DNA of 64,000 bases from Burkholderiales bacterium 70-64. Lineage in GTDB: Bacteria > Pseudomonadota > Gammaproteobacteria > Burkholderiales > Burkholderiaceae_E. The number at the start of each line of letters is the position of its first letter. Within the stretch, counting starts at the first letter, position 1. Location: assembly GCA_001898645.1 (NCBI GenBank), contig MKUQ01000035.1, positions 1 to 64,000 on the forward strand, written 5' to 3'. The position numbers and the translations under genes are program-made. The notes under the pieces were generated by a model. The model saw nothing but the letters and a program-made list of their open reading frames with translations, did no database searches and had not been told where the DNA came from. This document shows, one piece after another, positions 18,409 to 27,054 of this stretch.

Positions 18409-20157
18409 GTGGACGAGGCGCAAGCCCTTCCCCATCTGCGCGAGACGCTGGAGTTCCTGGCGCTGGCCGGCGTGCTGGTGCCCCTGCTGCAGCGCCTGCG
18501 CGTGAGCAGCGTGCTCGGCTTCCTCGCGGTGGGCATGCTGGTCGGCCCCTTCGGCCTCGGCCGCGCAGCGGCCGATGTCGCCGTCCTGCGCTGGCTGGCG
18601 TTCCCGGACCTCGAGGCGGTGTCGGTGCTGGCCGAGGTCGGCGTCATGTTCCTGATGTTCATGATCGGCCTCGAGTTGTCGGCCGAGCGCCTGTGGGCGA
18701 TGCGCGGCTGGGTGTTCGCCGGCGGCGGCGCGCAGGTCACGCTCGGCACCGCCGCCGTCGCGCTGCTGGCCGCGGCGTTCGGCCACCCGCCTGCGACGGC
18801 GCTGGTGATCGGCCTGGCGCTGTCGTTCTCCTCGACGGCGGTGGTGATGCAATTGCTCTCCGGGCGCCGCGAGCTCGGCACCCCGCTGGGGCAGGCCAGC
18901 TTCGCGCTGCTGCTGCTGCAGGACCTCGCGGTGGTGCCGGCGCTGATCCTGGTCGGCCTGCTCGCGCGTCCGGGCGAGGCTGCGGTGGCCGCTTCGCTGG
19001 CGATCGCGATGGGCAAGGCGGCGCTTGCCATCGCCCTGATCTATCTGCTCGGACGGGTCGTGATCCGGCCGCTGTTCCGCCACCTGGCCGCCAACCGTCA
19101 GGCCGATACCTTCATGGCGCTGACGCTGCTCAGCGCGCTGGGCATCGCTTCGCTGACCTGGCTCGCCGGGCTGTCGATGGCGCTCGGCGCGATGCTGGCC
19201 GGGCTGCTGCTGGCCGAGACCGAGTTCCGCCACGAGCTCGAGATCACCGTCGATCCGTTCCGCGGCCTGCTCATGGGGCTGTTCTTCATGTCGGTCGGGA
19301 TGTCGATCGATCCGCTGGAGATCGTGCGCCAGCCGCTCCTGCTGCTCGGCTCGGTGATCGCCTTGTTCCTGCTCAAGGCGCTGGTGGTCGCGGCGGTGGC
19401 GCGCGTGGGCGGCCTGACGCGCGGCCAGGCGGCGGAGGCCGGCCTGCTGCTCGGCCAGGGCGGCGAGTTCGCCTTCGTGGTGCTGGGCACGGCGACCTCG
19501 ATGGGTTTGCTGGCCGCGCCGGTGGGGCGCTTCGTGATGCTGGTGGTCGGCCTGTCGATGTTCGCCACCCCGCTGGTTGCCGCGGCCGGGCACCGGCTCG
19601 GCGTGCGGCTCGAGCGCCGTGCGCCGCCCGAGCCGCAGCCGCAGGCCAGCCTGCTGCCCGGCTTGCGCGGCCACGTGGTGATCGCCGGCTACGGCCGCGT
19701 CGGGCAGCTGCTCGGCCAGTTGCTCGACGCACAGGGCATCCGCTACCTCGCCATCGATCCGGACGCCCGCCTGGTGGCGCGCTTCCATACCCAGGGCCTC
19801 CCGGTATTCGTGGGCGACGCCAGCCGCGCGGAGCTGCTGCGCCGGCTGGAGCTCGACCAGGCCAGCGCCGTCGTGCTCACGATGGATCAGAGCGCCGCGG
19901 CCCTGCGGGCGGTGCACGGCATCCGGCGCGAGTGGCCCGCGCTGCCCATCCTCGCCCGCGCGCGCGACGAGCGCCATGCGCTCGAGCTGCGCCAGGCGGG
20001 CGCGAACACCGTCATTCCCGAGACGCTCGAATCGGCGCTTCAGCTCGCCGCCCTCGCGCTGGCGCGCGCCGGGCTGCCGGGGACGGCGCTCGGCGACCTG
20101 CTCGAGCGCGAGCGCGAGCAGCGCATCGCTTCGTTCCACGAAGGGGTCGAGGGGTGA
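18409..20157 (+). CDS. Kef/CPA2-type cation:proton antiporter with RCK domain
   Basis: A 582-residue membrane protein. About twelve helices (1 to about 390) form the Na+/H+ exchanger domain, with the CPA2 motifs FLMFMIGLELS and QGGEFAFVV. A cytosolic RCK/TrkA-N domain follows, with nucleotide-binding GYGRVGQLLGQ. This is the KefB/KefC or YbaL layout, used for K+ efflux and pH or electrophile protection. The start codon is GTG. It overlaps the downstream universal stress protein gene (GTGA), and the pair probably responds to the same stress. It may share a transcript with the upstream SDR. Confidence 0.92.
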   Translation: MDEAQALPHLRETLEFLALAGVLVPLLQRLRVSSVLGFLAVGMLVGPFGLGRAAADVAVLRWLAFPDLEAVSVLAEVGVMFLMFMIGLELSAERLWAMRGWVFAGGGAQVTLGTAAVALLAAAFGHPPATALVIGLALSFSSTAVVMQLLSGRRELGTPLGQASFALLLLQDLAVVPALILVGLLARPGEAAVAASLAIAMGKAALAIALIYLLGRVVIRPLFRHLAANRQADTFMALTLLSALGIASLTWLAGLSMALGAMLAGLLLAETEFRHELEITVDPFRGLLMGLFFMSVGMSIDPLEIVRQPLLLLGSVIALFLLKALVVAAVARVGGLTRGQAAEAGLLLGQGGEFAFVVLGTATSMGLLAAPVGRFVMLVVGLSMFATPLVAAAGHRLGVRLERRAPPEPQPQASLLPGLRGHVVIAGYGRVGQLLGQLLDAQGIRYLAIDPDARLVARFHTQGLPVFVGDASRAELLRRLELDQASAVVLTMDQSAAALRAVHGIRREWPALPILARARDERHALELRQAGANTVIPETLESALQLAALALARAGLPGTALGDLLEREREQRIASFHEGVEG

Positions 20158-21038
20158 CGCAATTCCGATCGATCGTGGTGGCCACCGACTTCTCCGCGGG
20201 CGCGGCGCTGGCGGCAGCGCGCGCCGCGCGCCTGTGCGGCCTGCCGGGCGTGGAGACGGTGCAGTTGCTGCACGTGGTCGACGCGCCCTGGCTGGGTGTG
20301 CTCGGCCGCTCGCTCGGCATGGCCGAGTCCGCGCGCGAGGCGCTGATGGAGGAGGCGGCCCACGCGCTCGCGGCGCAGGTGCAGGCGCTGGCGCGCGAGG
20401 CCGGGCGCAGCGTGACCTCGCGGGTCATGGTCGGGCCGCTGCTCGACACGCTGCTCGAAGGCGCGGCCGGGGCCGACCTGCTGGTGATCGGCGCGCATGG
20501 CCAGCATCCCGTGCGCGCAATGGCGCTCGGCTCCACCGGTGAGCGCATGCTGCGCCGGCGGCGCGGCGCGATGCTGGTGGTGCGCAAGGCGGCCGGCGGG
20601 GACTACCGGCAGGTGCTGGCGCCGGTCGATTTCTCGCCCTACGGCGCATCGGTCGTGCGCAGCGCGGCGGCCATCGCGCCGCAGGCGCGCATCGAGGTCC
20701 TGCATGCTTTCGAGGTGCCCTTCGAGGGCAAGCTGCGCGCCGCGGGCGTGCCGGACGACGAGATCGTGCACCTGCGGCAGCAGGCCCGTGCGCAGGCGGT
20801 CGACGGCATCGCCGAGGTGATCGCGCGCTCGGGCATCGAGCAGGCGCGCCTGGAGCGCCGCATCGGCCATGGCTATGCGCCGCGCGCCATCGTCGACGCC
20901 GCGCGCGAGTCGGGTGCCGACCTGGTCGTCATCGGAAAGCACGGCGAGTCGCGCACCGAGGACCTGCTGCTGGGCAGCGTGACCCTGCACGTCCTCGGCG
21001 AAGTGCGCTGCGACGTGCTGGTGGTGGGGGCGTCGTAG
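20154..21038 (+). CDS. Tandem-domain universal stress protein
   Basis: A 294-residue protein with two UspA domains (about 1-145 and 147-294). Both carry the ATP-binding G-2x-G-9x-G-S/T pattern: GAHGQHPVRAMALGST and GKHGESRTEDLLLGSVT. Tandem Usp proteins bind ATP and are often induced by energy or oxygen limitation. The GTG start overlaps the antiporter stop codon (GTGA), so translation is coupled; a role in regulating or protecting the antiporter is inference. Confidence 0.92.
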   Translation: MTQFRSIVVATDFSAGAALAAARAARLCGLPGVETVQLLHVVDAPWLGVLGRSLGMAESAREALMEEAAHALAAQVQALAREAGRSVTSRVMVGPLLDTLLEGAAGADLLVIGAHGQHPVRAMALGSTGERMLRRRRGAMLVVRKAAGGDYRQVLAPVDFSPYGASVVRSAAAIAPQARIEVLHAFEVPFEGKLRAAGVPDDEIVHLRQQARAQAVDGIAEVIARSGIEQARLERRIGHGYAPRAIVDAARESGADLVVIGKHGESRTEDLLLGSVTLHVLGEVRCDVLVVGAS

Positions 21039-21083
21039 GCGCGCGGCGCGGACCATGGCGGGCCCGCATCGAGGTGCAAGGCG

Positions 21084-21284
21084 TCAGGACATGCGCGGGA
21101 GCGGCAGGTCGGCCGCTGCCGCCTCGATCACGCTCAGGCAGCGTTCCGCATCGCCCAGCTCGTCCATCAGCAGCAGGACCAGGCGCGCCAGATAGAGCCG
21201 TTCGCGATCGGCGCCTGCAGCCGAGATGGCCAGGCAGGCGGCGCGGTAGACGTGGTCGCGATCGCTATCGGACAGCGTGGCCAT
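21084..21284 (-). CDS. DUF2783 small protein
   Basis: A 66-residue protein (MATLSDSDRDHVYRAACL ... LYLARLVLLLMDELGD, given in parts), mostly helical, matching the small DUF2783 proteins that often follow FAD-dependent aromatic monooxygenases. The start at 21284 overlaps the end of the monooxygenase gene by 20 bases, so the two are translated together. It has no catalytic motif and may be an accessory or stability subunit. An in-frame start at 21377 would lie deep in the monooxygenase gene and was rejected. Confidence 0.75.
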   Translation of the reverse strand: MATLSDSDRDHVYRAACLAISAAGADRERLYLARLVLLLMDELGDAERCLSVIEAAAADLPLPRMS

Positions 21285-23061
21285 GGTCGGCCTCCGTGGT
21301 CGTCGGGTGGGTCCGGGCGAATGCGGCGAGCAGTGCAGCAGAGTCGGCGCCGCGCCAGCGGCCGGCGACGTGCGCATCGGGCCGGATCAGGTAGACGGTG
21401 CCCTCGGCGGCGCCGTAGCGTCTGGCCAGACGCGCGCCGTGGTCGACGAGTTGCGCGCGCCTGCCGCCGGCGGAGGAGCGCGGCGATGGCACCGTGCGAT
21501 CGACGGCGACCAGGGTGCGGAAGGGGACCGCGCCGGCTTCGAGCGCATGCAGTGCGCGATCCAGCGCGGCCGGGAGCACGCCGCTGCGGCAGAAGACGAG
21601 CGCGGTCCAGTGCGCGCCGAGCAGGTCGCCGAGATGCGTCGCGCCGGCCACCATGTCGTCGAGCGGGCACTCACGCGCCACCGAGCCCGGTGCGGGCCCG
21701 CCGCCGAAGTGGTCGGAAGGCGCATTCAGCGAGGAGTCGGTGTAGTCGATGGCGCTGGTCTGGCGGGGATTCACCACGCTGGCGACCTGCCGGTGGCGCT
21801 GCGCCAGCGACAGCACCGCTTCGCGCATCAGCGAGAAGCCGCGCGACGGCGGAGCCATGAATTCAGTGCTCTGGATGGCGCTGGCGGCGTTGATGTGGAA
21901 CGCGTGCAGCCGCTCTTCCGAGTACGTGTCGAGCAGCCCGATCGGGGACCAGCCGCGGATGACGGCGGCCAGCTTCCAGGCCAGGTTGTAGGCGTCGTCG
22001 AAACCCGAGTTCAATCCGCGTACGCCGAAGATCGGCATCGCGTGGGCGGCGTTGCCGGCGAACAGGATGCGTTCGTAGCGGTAGCGCGGCAGCGTCATCG
22101 CCCCGGCGCGATAGGCACTGATCCACACGATGCGCCACGGCAGGTGCGCCTCGCCGATCATCTCGAGGTGGCGCGCCACGAACGCCGCCACCGCCGGCTC
22201 GGCGAGCGCCGCGTCGAGGTCGGCGTCATCGGGGATCTGGTAGTCGAGGCGCCAGATGTCGTCGGGCTGCTTGTGCATCAGCACCGTGTAGCCCGGGTTC
22301 GACGGGGGATCGAACCACGCGCGGCGCTCGGCCGGGTAGGCGCTGGGCAGCTCGATGTCGACGATCACGTACTTGCCCTCGAAGGCCGTGCCCTCGAGCT
22401 TCAGGCCGAGCTGCCTGCGCACCGGGCTCTGGCCGCCGTCGCAGGCGACCAGCCAGTCGGCATCGAGCGAATACTCGACCGCCGCGCCGCCCGGCACCGC
22501 CGCGCCGGTGCCGGGCGAAGCGGTGTCGATCGAGGCGGGGTCGGTCGCACCCGCGCGGACGGTGAGCCCGACGCCGTCTTCGCGCTGCACGAAGCGGATC
22601 ACCTCGTTGCCCCAGCGCAGGTCGATCAGCCCGGATTGCCGCGCGATCGCCTCGACGAGGAACTGCTCGATCCAGTACTGCTGCAGGTTGATCATCGGCG
22701 GCAGCTTCTGGTCGTCGTCGTGAGGCATGGTGAAGCGGAAGATCTCGCCGGTGCGGTAGAAGCTGCGGCCGCCGACCCAGTCCAGCCCCTTGTCGAGGAA
22801 TGCCTCGAGCGCGCCCAGCCGGGCGATGATCTCCAGGCTGCGCCGCGAGATGCAGATCGCCCGGCTGCCGACGCAGACCGTGTCGTCCGCCTCGAGCACC
22901 ACCGACGGGATGCCCCAGCGGGCGAGGGCCAGGGCGAGCGCCAGGCCCACCGGACCGCCGCCGGCGATCGCGACGCGGTGACGGGCCGGGTCGCGGGTGC
23001 CGTCGAGCGGGGGGATCGACGGCTCGTGGCGGACGTACGAGAAGGGGCCGATGGACTGCAC
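21265..23061 (-). CDS. FAD-dependent aromatic-ring monooxygenase (MhpA/PheA-like)
   Basis: A 598-residue class A flavoprotein hydroxylase. The N-terminal dinucleotide fold is VAIAGGGPVGLALALALA, the middle motif is VACDGGQSPVRRQLGL, and the FAD ribityl motif reads GNAAHAMPIFGVRGLNSGFDD (first G at the usual GDAAH, here with Asn). A thioredoxin-like C-terminal domain follows, as in MhpA or phenol hydroxylase. Such enzymes hydroxylate an aromatic ring with NAD(P)H and O2. The GTG at 23061 has AGGAG about eight bases upstream. It lies 44 bases after the acyl-CoA dehydrogenase and is co-transcribed with DUF2783. Substrate unknown. Confidence 0.88.
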   Translation of the reverse strand: MQSIGPFSYVRHEPSIPPLDGTRDPARHRVAIAGGGPVGLALALALARWGIPSVVLEADDTVCVGSRAICISRRSLEIIARLGALEAFLDKGLDWVGGRSFYRTGEIFRFTMPHDDDQKLPPMINLQQYWIEQFLVEAIARQSGLIDLRWGNEVIRFVQREDGVGLTVRAGATDPASIDTASPGTGAAVPGGAAVEYSLDADWLVACDGGQSPVRRQLGLKLEGTAFEGKYVIVDIELPSAYPAERRAWFDPPSNPGYTVLMHKQPDDIWRLDYQIPDDADLDAALAEPAVAAFVARHLEMIGEAHLPWRIVWISAYRAGAMTLPRYRYERILFAGNAAHAMPIFGVRGLNSGFDDAYNLAWKLAAVIRGWSPIGLLDTYSEERLHAFHINAASAIQSTEFMAPPSRGFSLMREAVLSLAQRHRQVASVVNPRQTSAIDYTDSSLNAPSDHFGGGPAPGSVARECPLDDMVAGATHLGDLLGAHWTALVFCRSGVLPAALDRALHALEAGAVPFRTLVAVDRTVPSPRSSAGGRRAQLVDHGARLARRYGAAEGTVYLIRPDAHVAGRWRGADSAALLAAFARTHPTTTEADHGHAVR

Positions 23062-23105
23062 GGCGGGTCTCCTGCTGCCTCGTCGCGGCGGTGATGGCGG
23101 CTCGG

Positions 23106-24254
23106 CTACATCGTTCGCGCGATCAGATCCTTCATGACTTCGTTCGATCCGCCATAGATGCGCTGAACACGGGCGTCCATGAAGAGCTGCGCGATCGGGA
23201 ATTCTTTCATATATCCGTAGCCGCCGAAGATCTGCAGGCATTCGTCGACGATGCGCCACTGCCTGTCCGAGCACCACCATTTGGCCATCGGGGCATCGGA
23301 AGGTTCGAGGGATTCACCGCGGGCGATACGCTCGATCAGACTGTCGATGAAGACGCGCGCCACGCGCGCTTCGGTCGCGCATTCGGCAAGCTTGAATCGG
23401 GTGTTCTGGAAATCCCACAGAGTCTGCCCGAACATCTTGCGGTTCTTCGCATGCTCGACGGTCAGCTCGATCGCCCGTTCCGCGGTGGCGACGCCGGCGA
23501 TACCGATCGAGACGCGTTCCTTCTGGAACACGTCCATCAGCTGGCCGAAGCCGCGGCCTTCCTCGGCGCCGATGAGATGGCCGGCCGGCACTCGTACGTC
23601 GTCGAGAAAGATCTCGCAGGTGTCCAATCCGTTCTGGCCGATCTTCTCGAGCACCTTCCCGACGCGGAAACCGTCGCTTGCCCGGGTATCCACCATGAAC
23701 AGCGAAATCCCCTTTGCGCCATGGCCACCGGTGCGTGCGGCCACGATCGAGAGCTCGGCCTGCCGACCATGCGTGATGAAGATCTTGCTCCCGTTGAGCA
23801 CATAGTCGTCGCCGTCGCGCCGGGCGATGGTGCGCAACGCCTTGACGTCCGTGCCGGCATCCGGCTCGCTGATGCAGACCGAGAGCATCGCCTCGCCCCG
23901 GGCGATCGAAGGCATCCACTTCAGGAGCTGCTCGTGGGTAGCGGTTCCGAAGAGGAAGTGGGGTGCGTTGAGGGCCCCGGGGACGAAGCCGAAGCTCGTA
24001 TCGCAGGCCTTGGCCTGCTCCTCGATGACGACGCACTCGTGAGCGAAGGTGCCGCCATGACCACCGTATTGCTCCGGAATGCTCATGCACAGCAGGCCGA
24101 GGCGGCCGGCCTCCCGCCATACCTCCCGATCGATCTGGTGCTGCCGCTGCCATTTCGCCTGATGAGGCACGACCCGGTCTGCGAAGAACCTGCGGGCGGT
24201 TTCCCGCAGCAGATCCAGCTCCTCGGTCATCCAGGGTGATCGGTAAGGGTTCAT
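23106..24254 (-). CDS. Acyl-CoA dehydrogenase
   Basis: A 382-residue FAD enzyme of the acyl-CoA dehydrogenase family, which forms an alpha,beta double bond in a CoA thioester. Signatures are the substrate/FAD stretch SVCISEPDAGTDVKAL, ITHGRQAE, and C-terminal IFGGYGYMKEFP with RIYGGSNEVMKDLIA. At the usual catalytic YEGT position it has YGGS, common in the branch acting on branched or terpenoid acyl-CoAs, where the base lies elsewhere. The ATG at 24254 has GGAG nine bases upstream. It is first in a three-gene operon and divergent from the aldehyde dehydrogenase, with a shared operator. Confidence 0.92.
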   Translation of the reverse strand: MNPYRSPWMTEELDLLRETARRFFADRVVPHQAKWQRQHQIDREVWREAGRLGLLCMSIPEQYGGHGGTFAHECVVIEEQAKACDTSFGFVPGALNAPHFLFGTATHEQLLKWMPSIARGEAMLSVCISEPDAGTDVKALRTIARRDGDDYVLNGSKIFITHGRQAELSIVAARTGGHGAKGISLFMVDTRASDGFRVGKVLEKIGQNGLDTCEIFLDDVRVPAGHLIGAEEGRGFGQLMDVFQKERVSIGIAGVATAERAIELTVEHAKNRKMFGQTLWDFQNTRFKLAECATEARVARVFIDSLIERIARGESLEPSDAPMAKWWCSDRQWRIVDECLQIFGGYGYMKEFPIAQLFMDARVQRIYGGSNEVMKDLIARTM

Positions 24255-24324
24255 TCGCCAAAACTCCAAACAGACGGTGGATTCATCTCAAGGCTTCCAC
24301 AGCTGGGCCATGAAGATTCATAAA

Positions 24325-24371
24325 ATTCTACCAACTGGTTGGTTGACATGTCGAGCACGGCGAAATACGAT
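24325..24371. promoter_or_regulatory. Divergent promoters with shared ACCAAC-N2-GTTGGT operator
   Basis: The inverted repeat ACCAAC-TG-GTTGGT is at 24330-24343. On the + strand TTGACA (24343-24348) and TACGAT (24366-24371) are 17 bases apart, for the aldehyde dehydrogenase operon. On the - strand TCGACA (complement of 24349-24354) and TAGAAT (complement of 24325-24330) are 18 apart, for the acyl-CoA dehydrogenase operon. One bound TetR-type dimer would block both. The same half-site recurs at 31521-31536. Confidence 0.75.
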
Positions 24372-24402
24372 GGCTGCTCATCTGATTCGGACGGGAGGAG
24401 AC

Positions 24403-25863
24403 GTGACGATCGATATCGCCCAGTCGACCTGGAATGCCAAGGCGTTCTCGAGCGGATGGCGCCCGCTTTCGGGTGAGCCGCTGCCGGTGATGGAGCCGGC
24501 CACGGGCCGGCGGCTCGCCGAGGTCGCGTCGGCGGGCGCGAAGGACGTCGAGCAGGCAGCGGCGGCGGCGAAGGTCGCGCAGCCCGGCTGGGCGGGGATG
24601 CCCTTCGCAGCGCGTGCCGCGATCTTCCGCCGCGCCGCGATGCTGCTGGAGGGTCAATTCGATGCGTTCGCCGACTGGATCGTCCGCGAGACGGGGGGCA
24701 TCCGCCCGAAGGCGATGTTCGAGCTGGGCTCGGTCGTCAATCACCTGCACGAAGCGGCGGCGATGTCGACGCAGCCGCGCGGGATCGTGCTGCCGAGCGA
24801 CGGTCCGGTGCTGAGCGTCGCGCACCGCGTCGCGCACGGTGTCGTCGGCGTGATCACGCCATTCAATTTTCCGTTCCTGCTGTCGAGCCGCGCCGTGGTA
24901 CCGGCGCTTGCCGCCGGAAATGCGGTCGTGCTGAAGCCGGATCCGCGCACGCCGGTTTCGGGGGGCATCCTTCTCGCTGCGCTGTTCGACGCAGCGGGCC
25001 TCCCGCCGGGCGTGCTCCATGTCCTCCCCGGCGGCGCCGAGGCCGGCGAAGCCCTGGTCGCGGACCCGAGCGTCACGATGGTGTCCTTCACCGGCTCGAC
25101 GGCTGTCGGGCGACGCGTGGGCGAGCTCGCGGGGCGTCACCTGAAGAAGGTCGCCCTCGAGCTCGGCGGGAAGAACGCCCTGATCATCCTCGAAGATGCC
25201 GATCTCGATGCCGCGGTATCCAGCGGATCCTGGGCGTCGTGGCTGCACCAGGGCCAGATCTGCATGAGTGCGGGCCGCCATCTGGTGCATCGACGCATTG
25301 CCGGCGAGTACGTCGCGAGGATGACCGAGAAGGCGCGGGCCATGCGGGTCGGCGATCCGTTCCGCGAGGCCGTCGCGCTCGGGCCGCTCATCAGCGAGCG
25401 GCAGCGCCAGCGCGTGGCGCGCATCGTGGCCGATTCCATCGATATGGGGGCGAAGCTGTGCGCCGGCGGCATTTCGCGGGAGCTGTTCTACGACGCCACG
25501 GTGCTCGACGAGGTGAGCCCGCGGATGCCCGCGTTTCGCGAGGAGATCTTCGGCCCGGTCGTGTCCGTCACCGCCTTCGATTCGGACGACGAGGCGGTGG
25601 CGCTGGCCAACGATACCGAATACGGGCTGTCGGCGGGCATCCTGACCGCATCGCTGGCGCGCGGCATGGCGATCGCGCGCAGGCTGAACGTGGGCCTGGT
25701 GCACATCAACGACCAGACCGTGAACGACGACGGATTCATGCCCATGGGCGGACGAGGAGCGTCCGGGAACGGCTCGCGCCACGGCGGTCCGGCGAACTGG
25801 GACGAGTTCACCCAGTGGCAATGGACCACTTATCGCGATACGCCGCCGACTTATCCGCTGTAG
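24403..25863 (+). CDS. Aldehyde dehydrogenase, aromatic-aldehyde type
   Basis: A 486-residue NAD(P)-dependent aldehyde dehydrogenase. Motifs are ITPFNFPF, FTGSTAVGRRV, the catalytic Glu in ALELGGKNALI, and the catalytic Cys in GQICMSAGRH. GQICMS is typical of benzaldehyde/vanillin dehydrogenases. The GTG at 24403 is chosen because GGAGGAG ends three bases before it and the TACGAT -10 overlaps the earlier in-frame ATG at 24370. It heads a four-gene operon with a Bug protein, an enolase-superfamily enzyme and a CoA transferase. It would oxidise an aldehyde intermediate to an acid; the substrate is unknown. Confidence 0.9.
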   Translation: MTIDIAQSTWNAKAFSSGWRPLSGEPLPVMEPATGRRLAEVASAGAKDVEQAAAAAKVAQPGWAGMPFAARAAIFRRAAMLLEGQFDAFADWIVRETGGIRPKAMFELGSVVNHLHEAAAMSTQPRGIVLPSDGPVLSVAHRVAHGVVGVITPFNFPFLLSSRAVVPALAAGNAVVLKPDPRTPVSGGILLAALFDAAGLPPGVLHVLPGGAEAGEALVADPSVTMVSFTGSTAVGRRVGELAGRHLKKVALELGGKNALIILEDADLDAAVSSGSWASWLHQGQICMSAGRHLVHRRIAGEYVARMTEKARAMRVGDPFREAVALGPLISERQRQRVARIVADSIDMGAKLCAGGISRELFYDATVLDEVSPRMPAFREEIFGPVVSVTAFDSDDEAVALANDTEYGLSAGILTASLARGMAIARRLNVGLVHINDQTVNDDGFMPMGGRGASGNGSRHGGPANWDEFTQWQWTTYRDTPPTYPL

Positions 25864-25879
25864 GCGAGGCCAGCAAGGA

Positions 25880-25925
25880 CCGGGCGGATGCCCGGCCGTA
25901 CCTCGAGCGGGGAATGGATCCCCGC
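25880..25925 (+). other. Two intercistronic stem-loops before the Bug gene
   Basis: CCGGGC-GGAT-GCCCGG (25880-25895) and GCGGGGA-ATGGA-TCCCCGC (25907-25925) are two perfect hairpins in the 79-base gap between the aldehyde dehydrogenase stop and the Bug start. No T tract follows, so they look more like processing, stabilising or attenuation elements than terminators. Confidence 0.5.
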
Positions 25926-25942
25926 CAACCAGGAGACAAGCC

Positions 25943-27022
25943 ATGCTTTTCGAGCCCGCTTCCTTTCGAACCCCCCGCAACCACCGGCGCGCGAAGGGGT
26001 GCACCCGGTGGTTGCACCGCTTCGCGCGCCGGTGGCGTGACGGCTTCGGCGCACGCGTGCGCACGTTCGTGCCGGCGCTGGCCTGTGCCCTTTCCCTGTG
26101 GGCGCCGGCATCGACCGCGATGGCCGACAACGGCAAGCTGTATCGCCTGCTGGTCGGCTTCGCTCCCGGCGCGGGGACCGATACGCTCGCGCGCATCTAT
26201 GCGGACGCCCTGGCCGAAGCACTGGGGGCTTCGGTGGTGGTCGAGAACCGGCCCGGCGCCGGCGGATTGATCGCCGCGCAGGGGCTGAAGAACGCCGCTC
26301 CTGACAGCAACACCCTGATGATGGCGGTCGACCACCAGGTGGTGCTGCTGCCGCAGATCCTCAAGCATCCCGGCTTCGACGTCGAGCGCGATTTCGTGCC
26401 CATCGCGAGGTTGACGGCCTACTACCTCTGCCTCGCGGTGCACCCCTCGTCGAGCGCGAGCGACCTCGCAAGCTTCGCCAACGTGGTGCGCATGAACCCC
26501 GCACTGGGAAGCTTCGGCATGCCGGCACCCGGATCGAATGCCCAGTTCATGGGGTACGTCATCGGGCGGAAATTCAACGTGACCCTGAACCCGATTGCCT
26601 ATCGCGGGGCCGGCCCGGCGTTGACCGACCTGATTGCCGGCCAGGTGCCTGCGGCGATCGTGCCGTGCGACGCGATGGCCGAGTACCGCAAGGCCGGCCG
26701 GCTGAAGATCATCGCGGTCGCGGCCGACCAGCGCCTGCCCGCGATGCCCGAGGTTCCGACGATAGGCGAGTCGGGGCTGTCCGGCGTGCCGTCGGACTAT
26801 TTCCTTGCGGTCTATGGGCCCGCGTCGATGAAGCCCGAGGCGTTGAAGCAGATATCGGAGGCCACGGCGCGCATCGCCGCTTCCCCGAAGTTTGCCGAGA
26901 GGGTGGCTGCGACCGGCTTGAATCTCTCGTTCGCCCCGGCCGACGACCTGCGCCGCATGGCCCGGCGGATGAGCGAATTCTGGGCCGAGCAGATCAGGGA
27001 CTCCGGCTTCCAGCCGAACTGA
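25943..27022 (+). CDS. Bug-family tripartite tricarboxylate transporter binding protein
   Basis: A 359-residue periplasmic solute receptor of the Bug/TctC family. The conserved N-terminal FAPGAGTDTLARIYADAL and VVENRPGAGGLIAAQGL, the central YRGAGPALTDLIAGQV, and the MPEVPTIGESG segment are all typical. Bug proteins bind carboxylates such as aromatic or dicarboxylic acids. No TctA/TctB membrane genes are nearby. The ATG has AGGAG seven bases upstream, but the signal peptide (RTFVPALACALSLWAPASTAMA) only begins near residue 40. The extra N-terminal 35 residues are Arg-rich and encoded by a long inverted repeat. Confidence 0.9.
   Translation: MLFEPASFRTPRNHRRAKGCTRWLHRFARRWRDGFGARVRTFVPALACALSLWAPASTAMADNGKLYRLLVGFAPGAGTDTLARIYADALAEALGASVVVENRPGAGGLIAAQGLKNAAPDSNTLMMAVDHQVVLLPQILKHPGFDVERDFVPIARLTAYYLCLAVHPSSSASDLASFANVVRMNPALGSFGMPAPGSNAQFMGYVIGRKFNVTLNPIAYRGAGPALTDLIAGQVPAAIVPCDAMAEYRKAGRLKIIAVAADQRLPAMPEVPTIGESGLSGVPSDYFLAVYGPASMKPEALKQISEATARIAASPKFAERVAATGLNLSFAPADDLRRMARRMSEFWAEQIRDSGFQPN
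25977..26035 (+). repeat. Long inverted repeat with an alternative pairing, inside the 5' coding end of the Bug gene
   Basis: The arms at 25981-26003 and 26013-26035 pair at 22 of 23 positions around a nine-base loop (26004-26012). A second, mutually exclusive stem pairs 25977-25987 (GCAACCACCGG) with 26005-26015 (CCGGTGGTTGC), 11 of 11. The element is in frame and encodes the atypical Arg-rich leader of the Bug protein. It could be an RNA switch or attenuator, or a hairpin element inserted in the gene. Confidence 0.75.
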
Positions 27023-27054
27023 CATCCAGCGATTTCCGAAAGGCAGGACAGGTC

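Noticed and set aside
17505..19031. Long N-terminal extension of the patatin frame
   Set aside because: The extension crosses the divergent SDR and antiporter genes; a Shine-Dalgarno and start codon near 17504 fit the patatin core.
18391..20139. 582-codon minus-strand frame opposite the Kef antiporter
   Set aside because: It is Gln/His/Arg-rich antisense sequence of the antiporter with no family signature.
24370..24402. ATG at 24370 as the aldehyde dehydrogenase start
   Set aside because: It overlaps the predicted -10 (TACGAT), while GGAGGAG supports the GTG at 24403.
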